From assembly GCF_002775205.1 (NCBI RefSeq), contig NC_036454.1, positions 12,358,882 to 12,422,881 of the forward strand: a stretch of 64,000 nt of DNA, written 5' to 3'. The DNA is from Xiphophorus maculatus. Lineage: Eukaryota > Chordata > Actinopteri > Cyprinodontiformes > Poeciliidae. The position numbers and the translations under genes were made by a program. Of the stretch, positions 34,659 through 46,300 are shown one piece after another. Within the stretch, counting starts at the first letter, position 1. Each line of letters opens with the position of its first letter. The notes below the pieces were generated by a model. It searched no databases. It saw only the letters and a program-made list of their open reading frames with translations, and had not been told where the DNA came from.

Positions 34659-36349
34659 CAGGTTTTTTTTAAAAGAATATATAAAAAAGAGTAATATTAC
34701 ACAGAACATCAACAATTTAAATAAGTATAATTTAATTTGGGCCTTAAAGTCACATAGGAATTGTTTTGTTGTTAAATGTATTTATATACTGTATAATAAC
34801 GTTTATGTCTTTCAATGTGAAGCATTATCAGAAACAAAAACTTCAAAATACTATAGATTTTTGTAAAATGTAACCTTCCTAATAGCCTAAGTATTTTTTG
34901 GCAGAAGTGATTTTGGCAAGAAAAAACGTAGGAAGAATATGAAATGTCAGTTTTAGAATCACTGTCATGATTTTAATGTTCAGTAAGATTTTAGTATGTT
35001 TTCTCTAAATTCATGTTACATGTCTTTATAATTTAGGATCACGGTGTGATGAACTCAAAAAGGTGACATAACTTTTAGCATGTACAAAGACAGCATTTCC
35101 CTTCTCTTACTTTTTTACTTGAGGGTTCCAGGATGGAGGAAGAATAAGAGAGAAAGAGAAGAGATGGGAGAAGAATAAAGGGTCACACTAGACAGTGGAG
35201 GCTTTGTTGGCACTTATCAGGCTGATGGCAAAGCTCTGGACCCACAGAGGAGAGACATTGAATAGAAAAGGCATGTAGGAGTGTGTGTTCCTGTGTGTGT
35301 GTTGGACTATGTAGTCGGAGGACAGTGGGGAATAAAAGATAAGAGAAAGGATTCAAGTAGAGATCCATGAAATTTATGAAGTGGTAGAATAAAATTGGAC
35401 TAGTAGGAGGCATTGCACCTTGCTGCTTACTTTACCAACCAAAGTATATCTTCAGAAGAGTTTGCAGAGGATGAAACAAAAAGTTATGTTATAAAAGACA
35501 TGCGATATGGAGGAGGAGGACACCAAAAGCAAAAATAGGAAGATCAAATATGGATTGAGTAACAAATCCTGAAAAGTCCACAGTGATGCTCATGTAGATA
35601 TTGTAATGAAAACCAGGAAAGAAAGGCAGGATTAGTGAAAAAAAAGTTTTCTTTTGTTGTGTTTGTTGCTCACTTTCTAATCGAAACTATTGCCAACTTA
35701 AAGAGAATAAGACACAAACACACACAGTCAGCTTACAGCTTACAGCTCCCAGCTCCCCGCGGCGTGCATGCTGAGAAAGGTCATGTCAGACATCAGCTCC
35801 CGTCGTGTCAGTTCTTCTTCTCCCACAATTCAACACAGCTGACGATGTCATACCAATAACCTCCCTAGAAAAGGGAAACGGTCAATGGCCCCAAACTTTC
35901 ACACAGACATAAACATGGTTATGACACATAGTGAAAATGCACACACACGCCTTCCCCGAGTCTCGTCGAACACACGTATTTAGATGCATCGGGGTCTCTG
36001 AGGAGTCCGACCCCCAGCTGGTGCCGACCAGCAGGGGAGCTGATCTTGTGCTGACATTCCCATCTAATCCTTCTAAACTTCCTAAGCAGTTTAGAAAATG
36101 AACTGAATGGTATACACACACACACACGCCCCAACTTACACTTTCATAGCTGTCATAACTCGTCTAATATTGGAAAGGTTTTTCAGTTTTCTTTACCCCC
36201 AAACTTACTTCCCTCTGGATGACCTTGTATGCATAAAAATGTTACTTTGGCATGTTGCGTTCAGAAAGGCTTAAATTCTTTGGGAAAAAGATTCATATAA
36301 GTGCCAGAAACAGAGATTTGGGTCCATGTTGGCATGATAACGTCACACA

Positions 36350-37000
36350 GTTTCAGCCAATTTGCTGCTAATCTCCAGGGAGCACCTCATACCAAAGGTG
36401 CCATGTTGAATTGAGATCTGGTGACTCTGGAGGCCACTGGCGTTCACTGTTGGGGATTATTTATGCTTTGTGATTAGGTACATTATTCTACTGGAGTCAT
36501 TAGAAAATCTGGTTCTTTATCTTCATAAAGAGAAGGACATTGTCAGCAAATACACTTGGGTAAGCTTTAGTTTTTAAATCATGCTGAATTAGAACTTAGA
36601 GGCCCAAAGTGTACTGAGAAAAGGTCAACCCACCATTATACCGCCATCACCATATCAATAATACTCCACAAAGTTTGACTGTAATGTGTGGTTATTTGAC
36701 CATTTGATGCCTTTTTGATACCTAGTCCAGTCGTCCTAATCATGTCTGATACTAACAAGGCTTTTTTGTTCACACAATTACTGCTCACTGGATTTATATA
36801 TTTATTTTTCACTTTTTCAGACTAATCTATGTAACCCAGAGAGATGTTTGGGAATGAAAATCTCAATATACCACCTTTTTTTGGCACACTCAGACCACCA
36901 TGTCTGACACCAACAACCACGGCATGTTCAAAGTCATCCAGTCATCAGAATCCAGTTACTTTCTTATTCTAACACTCAAGAGCTTTTTGCACTACAGGCC
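36350..37000 (-). mobile_element. Decayed Tc1-like DNA transposon, second family, antisense
   Basis: Landmarks recalled from a fish-wide Tc1-like family occur in order: TTGAATTGAGATCTGGTGAC, TCTGGAGGCCACTGG, GCCCAAAGTGTACTGAGAAA, CACCATTATACCGCCA, CTGCTCACTGGATTTATAT and ACACCAACAACCACGGCATG followed by TTCAAAGTCA. This family differs from the 17.4 and 26.4 kb copies and from the intact element at 19.9 kb. It has numerous stops and deletions. Confidence 0.7.
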
Positions 37001-37009
37001 CAGACTGGC

Positions 37010-40000
37010 CCCCTTTAGCCAGGCCCTATTGTACTCCCATCCTGGTTGTTTTCCATTGATTGAAGTACCTCTTCAAAAGTGGGTGGGGACTATCATGTCA
37101 ATCAAATTTCTGCTAAAACTGCCGAAGCAATCTCCCCAGACAGAGTAACAGTTTCTTTCTTGGATGTCCCATATGTATCCTCATGGAAATGGATGCTAAT
37201 TAGTGTTAGTCAGGAAGCTAAGGAAAATAATTACCTCAGATTTACCTTTAATTAAAAAAAAAAACAATTCTCATTTGCACATTGTCTCGGAACTGGACTT
37301 GCATTTGTTGCTGTGGGATTTCTCCTATTGTAGGGAAGTGAGATGCAGAAATGCCCTCATTCACAGACCTTTCGACTTCTGATTGCTTAAATTGGAGAAA
37401 TGTTATTTACATTTACCATTAAAACCTTTGGCTGAAATGGCACTTGTAATCCCAGCCCATCGCAGATTCATCCACCAGTTCAACTTCAAAACCCTGAGAC
37501 ATTTTATTAAGTACAACCGATCCAGACCAGAAAATCGTAAGATTACATATACATTAAAGCTACAGCACATGAATAGCTCATAATTTAAGGCAATCGTTTA
37601 ATTTTCTTGTTTATATGCAGTTACTGAGACCATAGTCAGTGTGTGTTTTTTAACTAGACATGCTAGTTAAAAAGTGCTTGGTGAATAACTGTATGCAAAC
37701 TAAACTCCAACACTGGTGTTAGAAATTAGCTTGCAAGAGCATTTAAGTACTCTTATTCAAAGCAAATGCAACATTTTAGAGATATAAAGGGTTTCCTATC
37801 ATCTAACCATATCAAGTGAAAAGTAATTATACTACTGGAATTTATTTAAAGGGCTTCATATAACTGGTGAACATGAATAAAGTCAAAGTTGACTGATTTA
37901 AAATTAAAACGTGGAATCAAACACAAGAAAATGCTCAACCTGAAAATATCTAGCAGAGTTTAAGTATGATCCAGCCAAACAAACCCTCGCCAGTTTACAA
38001 AGTAGAATAATAAATCACACAACATATTACATGCCTGACAAATATGTAATTAGCATAATTTCTGGAGAAAGGTGCAAAGACACACACAGTCAACCTTGTT
38101 CTTTTTGAATAATGTTTTTTAGGCAGCTTGGGAATCAGTCATTGTCCTCCTGTCTGTTTGAGTGTCTCTTTCAGCCTAATTAAAACACTGAGATTGTGTG
38201 AAAAATGCCAAATAATGGCAATAATTTCTACATTCATTGAAAACATTATGGATGATTAAACTATTCAGAAATTCAACTGAGGAAAAAGCAACTTTTTTAA
38301 ATTGTGATGCCCCTTAATTAATATGTTCCCATTACAATAAATAGGCAGTCGGAAGGAGGAGCATTGTATTTCATGAAGCAAACATGAGGGGGTTCTGAGA
38401 TATAAAAGTAATTAACTTTTTTTGATTAAGGAGTGAAAACAGGAGGACAGCATGGAGGAATGCAGTGCTAACAAAGCTCAGTTTGACTGATGTTCTGTAA
38501 GGCAGCCAGTAGGATCAGTCTTTGTCTCTCTCAGGATTGGTGGGTTGTCTCGGCTGCTCTGTGCCATCACCTCCTGCAACACGGGAATTCTCCCCTGCTG
38601 CTGTTGCTCTTTGCATGCAGACAGAAAGAGTAGATACATGAGTGATGACTAAACAAAAGCTTCACAAAAGAAGTCAAATGAGTGGTTGATACGTTTTCCG
38701 ACAGCAGTTTTCCAAGAGGTGTGTCTTAATGCAATCATCCTGTAGGTTATAAAGGTAAGGCATTAGGGTTAGATTATATTGGATACAGTGCCGTCCACAC
38801 TTTTTGGCAGTACAGATAGAAACGTGTGAAACATTTTACAATAAATGATTCTATAGTATAATCCCATACTGAACATTTTACAAGAATTTGAGTGTATTGA
38901 TTCATAGTAAAAGAAGTCTAACACTGACACGCGAACAGTAATACTATCGGAGCATTTTTTTTAATTCATACTTTACTTTTATTTTTTTTTACTTTGATGA
39001 CAGTGTCTGGGAACTTTTAATTAGCAATATGTGATAACTTGTTCTACTGCTGTATATTTTTTTTTTCTGAGACAAAGACCCTTGTCTCTTAGCCACTCTT
39101 CAAAATGCGAAAGACTACAGACTATAATACTTTCAATATAATACTATAATGGTTGTGTGTTTAAATATTATCTTACCAATAAAATCATAGCAGATTTTTT
39201 CCTGTATACTGCCAAATTACATCAATGTGAAAAGATGTCCAATATTATTTCATTTTGAAGAAGGACTTATTGAATACATAGACAGCCAACTTGTTAACAG
39301 ACAGTTTTATCCATACAAGCTGTCAGAAGCAGCCCTTTGAGGATATTTGTGATCTTGATATGACCCAAAATAAAAATGAGTTTGACACCCTTGCTGTAGA
39401 ACATGCCTCTCAAGTAAAGCAGCTATGTCATGAAATGAAGGACTTGGATTTTGTTTAGTTACTTTTTGATTACTGCGCCATTTTGGTGGGATTTTGCAGT
39501 CTAGTATTTTCTTTTTTGTTCTTTTTGCCTATATGTCCTGTATGCACATTTGTACTTTTCAGTGGTTATCTTGTTCAGTGACTTCTCTCTGTGTTTCTTT
39601 GTAGTGTTTATGTAAACTCTGTCATTTCCAGCCCTTCTACCTCTTTGCCCCAGTTTCAGCTCCCCCTCAGCTGTTCCAAATTCAGTTGATCTGAAACCTT
39701 TTCACTGATTCACTAAACTTGTACTCCTCATTTACTTGCAGTCTCTGTTAGATCGACGTGCTTCTATACCCATGCCTCACTGATTTGCTCCTTGTCATTT
39801 CTCTTTACATATCTTCTTCTTTGCGATCTTCTTGATTGTGCCTGCCTCCTGCCTGTACTTGGGGCCTAAATATCTGCAAGGCCAGAGGATCAAAGAGCAA
39901 CTTTCAATAGTGAACCCTATAACTGTGCTTCATCAAAAAGCAGAAAGAAAAATACTAATTGCTTTAATGAGAAAAAAATAGTTAAGCCCCTTTGAACTTA

Positions 40001-40380
40001 TACTTCAATTTGTCCAGATGTGAAGTTGAAATTAAGCATTTTTTCCCTGTAAACTGGTGCTATGCATCTTTCCTTTGAAAAGGTCAATGAAATGTTGTAC
40101 AGTGCACAGAAAAAAAAAGATCTGAAGGTCTACATTTTCCAAAAAGTAGTTGAGACTGGTTAAACATGGAAAACCTGGTACTAGTTAGAAGAGAAATAAA
40201 CTTCTTAGTTACCAGACTGACCGAGAGTCCCAGAAGGACCAAGAGTAATGGAAGACCTGATTTGATATCAACATGAAATTCCTTGTCTGTTTTTGGCCAC
40301 TCAAGAGTTAGTAGTTAGTTTTAACATCAAATACTACTTATCCTTAAGGAAACCTTTTCTGAGTTTTTGAATGTGTGCAT
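37010..40380. other. Gene desert between Tc1-like remnant and smarcad1 upstream region
   Basis: No gene seen. 38030-38420 is a candidate conserved block with many TAATTA-type sites (AATATGTAATTAGCATAATT, CAGCCTAATTAAAAC, CCCTTAATTAATATG). Confidence 0.5.
38030..38420. promoter_or_regulatory. Candidate homeodomain-site-rich regulatory block
   Basis: Several AATTA/TAAT cores lie in otherwise mixed, non-repetitive sequence. No repeat signature or coding frame. Regulatory role is inferred from motif density only. Confidence 0.28.
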
Positions 40381-40415
40381 TTCTTAGGATGGGAGGGGTG
40401 TTGCATCCCAGACAT

Positions 40416-40429
40416 GTTACCACGGCAAC
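40416..40429. promoter_or_regulatory. Near-perfect RFX X-box
   Basis: GTTACCACGGCAAC differs from the palindromic RFX consensus GTTRCCATGGYAAC at one position. It sits in a GC-richer block (40385-40515) in an AT-rich desert. Confidence 0.4.
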
Positions 40430-40693
40430 AAGGTGCTCCCTGCCGCCGTCGGGTCTCGGCCAAGTTGGGCGCCATGGTGGCTGAATGGTGACAGACACTG
40501 TGACGACACCACTAGGACACCATAGATGGGTCACATTTATAAATTCACACATAAACAGACATCCCTATTGTTATATGTAAAACCAAGTTTAACATGTAAT
40601 ATTACAAACATGATTATATTAAATAATTTAGGTTTGCACTTGCAACCTTTTTACATGTTGTGTGGATTAAACCACCCCATGTAGACATACAGT

Positions 40694-40806
40694 ATAAGAA
40701 ATAAGCATACATGCTGCATCTACTGTTGTCCCCAAATTAGTGCATTTGGGGACAATGCACATATTTGGGGGCAATATTAGATGCAGCATGTATGCTTATT
40801 TCTTAT
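40694..40806. repeat. Nested perfect inverted repeat (29-base arms)
   Basis: The arms 40694-40722 and 40778-40806 are perfectly complementary over 29 bases. Inside the 55-base loop is a second perfect inverted repeat with 11-base arms (40726-40736, TTGTCCCCAAA, and 40745-40755). A MITE or extruding hairpin is possible. No coding sequence overlaps it. Confidence 0.95.
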
Positions 40807-40840
40807 GGAAGTAGTTTTATGCATATGTATATGCACCCAA

Positions 40841-40881
40841 AGTGTTAGCAGAACTTTGGGTGGCAAAATTCTGCTAACACT
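40841..40881. repeat. Perfect 13-base inverted repeat
   Basis: AGTGTTAGCAGAA (40841-40853) and its exact complement TTCTGCTAACACT (40869-40881) have a 15-base loop, 34 bases after the larger nested hairpin. Confidence 0.95.
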
Positions 40882-41278
40882 CCATTTTCTAAAGCAGCAA
40901 GAAACTTCACATAAATACCTTGTTGCTTTTATTTTCTTATATGACCGGCAAGAACATCCATGAACATGGTCACTGTACTATTTTATGTTCTTGTGTGTTG
41001 TCTGTGCATGGTAATGACCAGTGACAGCTTTAGGACAACCTTGTGATTTATCTATCTGAGATGCTGCACACACGATTGCATATCTGTGTGTTTGTCTAAA
41101 CACACAGGCATACAGTTTAAAACAAACTTGATCTAGCAAAGTTTAAAAAGTTAGCATGAAAAACAAAAATAAAACGTTATCATAAATTAGAGGTAAGACA
41201 CAAATGCATACACCCACACAGAACTTGATTGGGAGACAGAGGAGAAGCAAGGAGCCACAGTTTGAGCTTCCCGCTGCG

Positions 41279-41294
41279 AGGGGTCATGACCCCT
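41279..41294. promoter_or_regulatory. 16-base perfect palindrome resembling a nuclear receptor IR0 site
   Basis: AGGGGTCATGACCCCT is a perfect palindrome. Its core GGGTCATGACCC is two GGGTCA half-sites head to head with no spacer, like the palindromic thyroid hormone/retinoid response element AGGTCATGACCT. Binding is not shown by sequence alone. Confidence 0.35.
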
Positions 41295-41539
41295 ATCAGA
41301 CTCTGTGTCAGTCCGCCTATTGTGTCCGGGCCTGAGCTCTAACACACATACATGCTCACATATACACACACGCTATGCTATAACTTACATGGTCTCCATG
41401 ACAATGGTTAGGGCGACAGTAAGGCGGCAGGAAGGGGCTGTAGTGGCTGCTGCGACGTTCGAATGAAAAGGCCCAACCTAATCATCATCATTCAGCCACT
41501 GTACTGGTGTGGTCACTTCTATGTGAAGAAATTTTGCAT

Positions 41540-42600
41540 ATTGCACTTATTTTCAGGTAATTTATAGCAATGGATGGTTTAAGCAAGATTCCAAAATTGA
41601 GACACCACAATAGAGTCAAACATTTAATCAAAAGCACCTAGAAATACAAATGACAATTTATAAAAAAAAAATTATGTGAAGTTTTAAAGTAATCAATCAG
41701 TATGTGACTATGCATTTGCATGTACATTTGTTAAATTTTTGAGGGGGTTGGGTTTTGACCTCCTGTAATGGTAACTTTGGAAAGTCACATCAGGGGAATT
41801 AAATCTATAGCTGACATTCAACAGAAATGTGTTAAGCTCATATTGACTTAAAGTATTTCTTATGCGACATATTAAATAAGTATATGTCACTAACAGCTGC
41901 TGCAATCCCTTCAATAAATATAAAATTGTTTTAGTCCTTATCTCTGCACATCATACCATTTTATGTGTTTGTTCCGTTTCAAGTTAGCTTTAGATATTTT
42001 TACCACTGCAGTGCAGTTTGAACAGTTTAAAATATGCTCTTTATGTTTGGCTAAATTAACATAATTGGCAAAGACTCAGTTTCTAGGAATGGGCAGAACA
42101 GGAGGAAGTTATTAGGACCTACAACATATACACTGCATAGGTCAATGTTTAAAATAATGCCTAAAAACTTTATAATTTTCTTTAACAACTGTCATCAGTT
42201 AGTGCAGCCCTAACATGATTTTAAAAAGTAGTTTATATTTTTGGCAGTAAACTCTATCATATCCTGTTGAATCTGCTGCCCTCTTTTGTTTGAACAGAGA
42301 ATGGATAACAGACTATTTTGGTAGTTTACCGCCATCTGATGGACACATTTCATTCATCAGACTTGTTGCATATCAACAAGCGTTCGCATGTTCATGAAGA
42401 AATGAAAAAAAGTCTTCCTGATTTGTAGAATTGATGTTAAGTTGTTTTGTTCTTGCCTGTTTGACTTTGGGTTATAAGCACTAACCTAACGCTATTGAGT
42501 TATTGCTTATATTGTGGGGAGTAAACTACTCACATTGACTTATTTACTTTTATTTGAGAAAATTTTGGGGAAAAAATGTACTTTAAGGTCTAGTAGTTTC
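41540..42600. other. Non-coding sequence upstream of smarcad1
   Basis: AT-rich, no gene or element recognised. Confidence 0.5.
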
Positions 42601-42620
42601 CTTAACTAGAGCAAATCCTA

Positions 42621-42705
42621 CTTCATTAAAAAAAATTCTGGACACTATGTCTACTGTAAGTAACTTCATTAAAAAAATTCTGGACACTATGTCTACTGTA
42701 AGTAA
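42621..42705. repeat. Two-copy tandem duplication, unit about 42 bases
   Basis: Copy 1 (42621-42663) and copy 2 (42664-42705) differ only by one A in an A-run. A partial third start (CTTCATTAAA) follows at 42706. The near identity indicates a recent duplication. Confidence 0.95.
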
Positions 42706-43019
42706 CTTCATTAAATGAAGAAGAAATATTTTTTAACTGAAAATGCATAAGGCACAGACACACACCTAGCTGGTTCTTCTGTTATTTTTCTATCTACTGA
42801 GGCTTTTGCGCCATTTAGAATTCAAGTGAATGTACAGTAAACAATGCATTTTGTCACTGGAAATACTTTACCCATACTTATTGATTTGGAAAAATGTTCC
42901 ATATCCATCCACCCATTATCCAACTGGCTTATCCATGCAGGGACGCAAAACGGAAGTACCATGTAGAGTATTATCTTGACCCGATGGTGTAATACCCGCC
43001 CACTTGTGTTCCTGACCAA

Positions 43020-43377
43020 TCATCAGTTCCTACTAGCTGCCTGACTAAGCGGGAAACCGGCTTTCCGCCGTGTGGAGCGCAGATTATTCGCGTATTGATT
43101 TTGTTTTGTCGTGTTGTTTATGAAGTGCGCTACTTATAATTTGGTTTTAAAGCGCTGCGGTCAAAAACAGAGCAGTGACAAAGCTCAAAACTCGCCGCCT
43201 GCGCTCAATTTTCTTCCTGGCCCGTGTGCTAACACCTGGCGCTAGTTAGCTGGATCATCGCGTTAGCTAACGGGGACGTAGATGATGATGCGCTAGACGC
43301 AACAGACAACATACTGGCTGAGTAAAATTAGACAAAGGGCTACCGCGTTCCGATATAGACATTAAAGGTTATCTAAA
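43020..43377 (+). promoter_or_regulatory. smarcad1: smarcad1 promoter and 5' UTR, CpG-containing
   Basis: The region before the ATG at 43378 is CpG-enriched (GCGGGAAACCGG, CCGCCGTGTGGAGCGC, AACTCGCCGCCTGCGC) with no clear TATA box. This fits a housekeeping-type promoter for a ubiquitous chromatin factor. The transcription start is not determined. Confidence 0.55.
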
Positions 43378-46300
43378 ATGAGTATGTTCAATCTAGACCG
43401 CTTTCGATTCGAGAAGAAGGGAGCAAACAAAGATCCAGGCTGCGTGTCCAAAAGTCCGGATTCTGAAAAGGAGAACGAGCCAGGTAACTAGCAGCAAACT
43501 AGCATGCATTGTTGTTAGCCAACACTTTGTGACGATTAATCTTAGTGACACACATAAAAAGATACATTACAATATTTTCAACGTGAGTATAAGTCCATGT
43601 GGTTCTCACGTTGCAAAGCAGAGATGTGATCAAAATGCATCTAAGCACATGTTGGATTGTGTGTCTGTGCAAAATCATGTTTGTTTGTTTATTCCAACAA
43701 AGGAGTCTCCAGTTACAGTACAGTTACAGTTAAGATTAATGTCAGCACTGATGCTACATGAGAGGTTATTTTAAATGTAAACTCCGCCTGTGAGTGGCAG
43801 TACATTTTAAATAAAAACGTTTCTCATGTACCGACTACGTAGATGCCAACGTGATCGTTTGTTTTTCAGCTCAAATGAAATCATTTAAAGCCACGCCAAA
43901 GTCCCACGCACGAGGTGTGATTTTTGAAGAAGTCATTTCCATAGATTTGGAGGAAGATGATGTCATGGCCGAGCCAAACACAAAAATACAAATAACCACA
44001 AAGAACAAGTATGTGATTCCCTGTAAACTCAAATGAATTTGACATGTTGCATTTTATTACTCTGACATAACTGACAGAGATGTTTCTGATTCTAGAAGCT
44101 CAGTTCAGAAGCTACCAGAAGATTTAGCACCACTAAATACAGATGATGAGGATGAGGAGATGGATGAGAAGATAAGCAAACTATTGGAATTGTTTCCTCA
44201 ATTATCAAGAACTGAAGTGATAGAGGTGAGTCGGGTCCAGCTGTTTATTTAGTGAAAATGCTTGAGGTTAATTTTTGTTTTAGGTTCAGTCAAAGGTTAC
44301 TGTTCAGTAAAGCAATAATAAAAACAAAAAATACATATGTTTTATTCTCCATATTGTCTTCTTCTGTCATGATGTTCAATCTCTCTCTTTTACATTTTGC
44401 ATTATTTAAACCAGTGATTGCACATATAACTTGACTTATCCCAGTCATTTTATGAAATTACAATAATAAATAATTACGTTTTCTTTTGGAAATGGATCTT
44501 TCTTTCTTTCCAGAGCAACATGAAGACGCAGCTTTTAAAATCAAAAATTGTTGTAATTTAATGCTGCTGTGATTTAGTTTTGCGGAAGAAAATGATTGAT
44601 TTTGATTTGTTCAACTCACTGTTTCTCTGATGCTTTCAGGTCTCTGGGAGTACGAGCACGTTGGAGGGCGCTATAGCTGTCTGCCTTTTAAAATTTGGGG
44701 ATGAAGAAGGTAAATGCTTTTCACTCTTTGTTTAAAATCAAATTTTAAGCAGAAATCACAAATTTTTGGAGTGAAAAAATGTTGGAGATTCATGAAAAGT
44801 ACATCAAATATTTTAAATGCAGAAAAGGTCAAAATAGAAATCTCTGCCTAAAGGCTTCTGATGTCAATCCTTTTACCTCTTTTGAGACATCTTCCCGTTT
44901 TTCCTCTCAGCTCCAAATGATGGCAAGAAGAGAAAGCAGGATGGATCCAGCTATTCTCAGGACAGTGGTGATATTCAACCCAGTAAAAGACGGAAACCGT
45001 CTTTGGTAAGAACATGAGAGCTTTTTGATTAACTTTAAGAACCTAATGTAGATTGTAAGGCTTTGGACTTTTAGGCATAATTTTATTGTATAGGTCTCTG
45101 ATGAAGAGGGCGAAGGGGACGAACCAAGCTGGGAAAAGCAGGAGGCCATGGTGAGAAAACTCCAGAAACGGTTTCCGGACCAGGACAAGGAGGTGAAGAC
45201 ACACAGCAAATCTGACAGAGTTTAGCTTGGTAAACTGAAACCATTTTATGTCTCTTTTTAGTTTAAATGTATCTTTAGTTAGTCACATAAGGTCAAGTGA
45301 ACCAAAGCACTGAATGCCTTCGGTAATTGTACCAAAGTAAAATGTTTTTTTTAAAAAAAGAGAGAAACTGAAAGATGATGATTATTATTATTGTTACTCT
45401 TCTGATGATGTTGCTGGTGTAGGAGTTGAGGATGGTGCTTCAGGAGCACAACTGGGATGTGGAAGAAGCTCTGCAGGTTCTTCAGATGTTCTCAGAATCA
45501 GGTACGAATCCAATTAATTGTCTGGATCTAACCAATTTTTTTTACCTTTTTATAATTTTGATATTCAACAGTAATTCCTGGACTGACTGAAACTTTCTCG
45601 TTTATTTAATTGATAGATAATAGTAGCACCAGCCTGGTTATTCCAAAAGAGCAGAAATCAAAGGGCAAAGCTGAATCAACCAGGAACTACTCAGAGGACA
45701 ACAGTGAAACAAATGGGATGAGTACCGATGACACAGGTGCAGAGAATACATTTTGACTGAAACTAAATATAATTTTTTTTTTCTTCAATAATTTCTTGTA
45801 ATCAGAATGTGTTGGTGAGCAATCTATTTCTTTTGACAGAAAACAGTTCTACTGACTCTGATAATTCAGAAAAAACAAAACCAAAAAGGAAACAAACGTC
45901 AATCAGAGATTACAAAGACTCAAAGGGTCAGAAGTCTACTGAAAGAAAAAGAGAAGCACATCATGTGGATCTTGAAGACCACAGAGACGTTGATAAAGCA
46001 GATGGGAACAGTACAGATAATACAAAGGACAGTGAAGACGAGTCGGAGCTGGAGGACACAAAAGTCTCCAAACTTAGTACTGGCATTCATAATGTTCACT
46101 CACGGATTGCGTTTTTATCATGCTCTCGTATGCAAACCTCTACCTCATCCACCTCGAAGCCTTCGCCTTCCTCCTCAGCCTCCCAGGTTTTGTCTAAGTT
46201 TTCTAGCGACACGAGACTCGCAAAGAAGCAGGCGGCGGAGAGAAAGAAGAAGGCACGAGCTACTGAAGAACAAGTCAGTTCTGATGAGGAAGAGGACGTA

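Larger units (their letters stand above)
27420..36340. other. Gene desert, mid part
   Basis: I see no gene. Frames here (60-170 residues) are pyrimidine-rich or simple sequence, for example 28361-28873. Enhancer-like high-complexity stretches are at about 31640-31810 and 32860-33030. A TA microsatellite lies at 34615-34658. Confidence 0.55.

Noticed and set aside
40694..40806. Canonical microRNA precursor
   Set aside because: Perfect 29-base arms with a long 55-base structured loop are unlike typical animal pre-miRNAs; kept as an inverted repeat of unknown nature.
41392..41406. Second RFX-like site (GTCTCCATGACAAT)
   Set aside because: Four mismatches to the X-box consensus; too weak.
42621..42705. 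Possible CRISPR-like repeat
   Set aside because: Only two directly abutting copies without spacers in a vertebrate genome; a simple tandem duplication.
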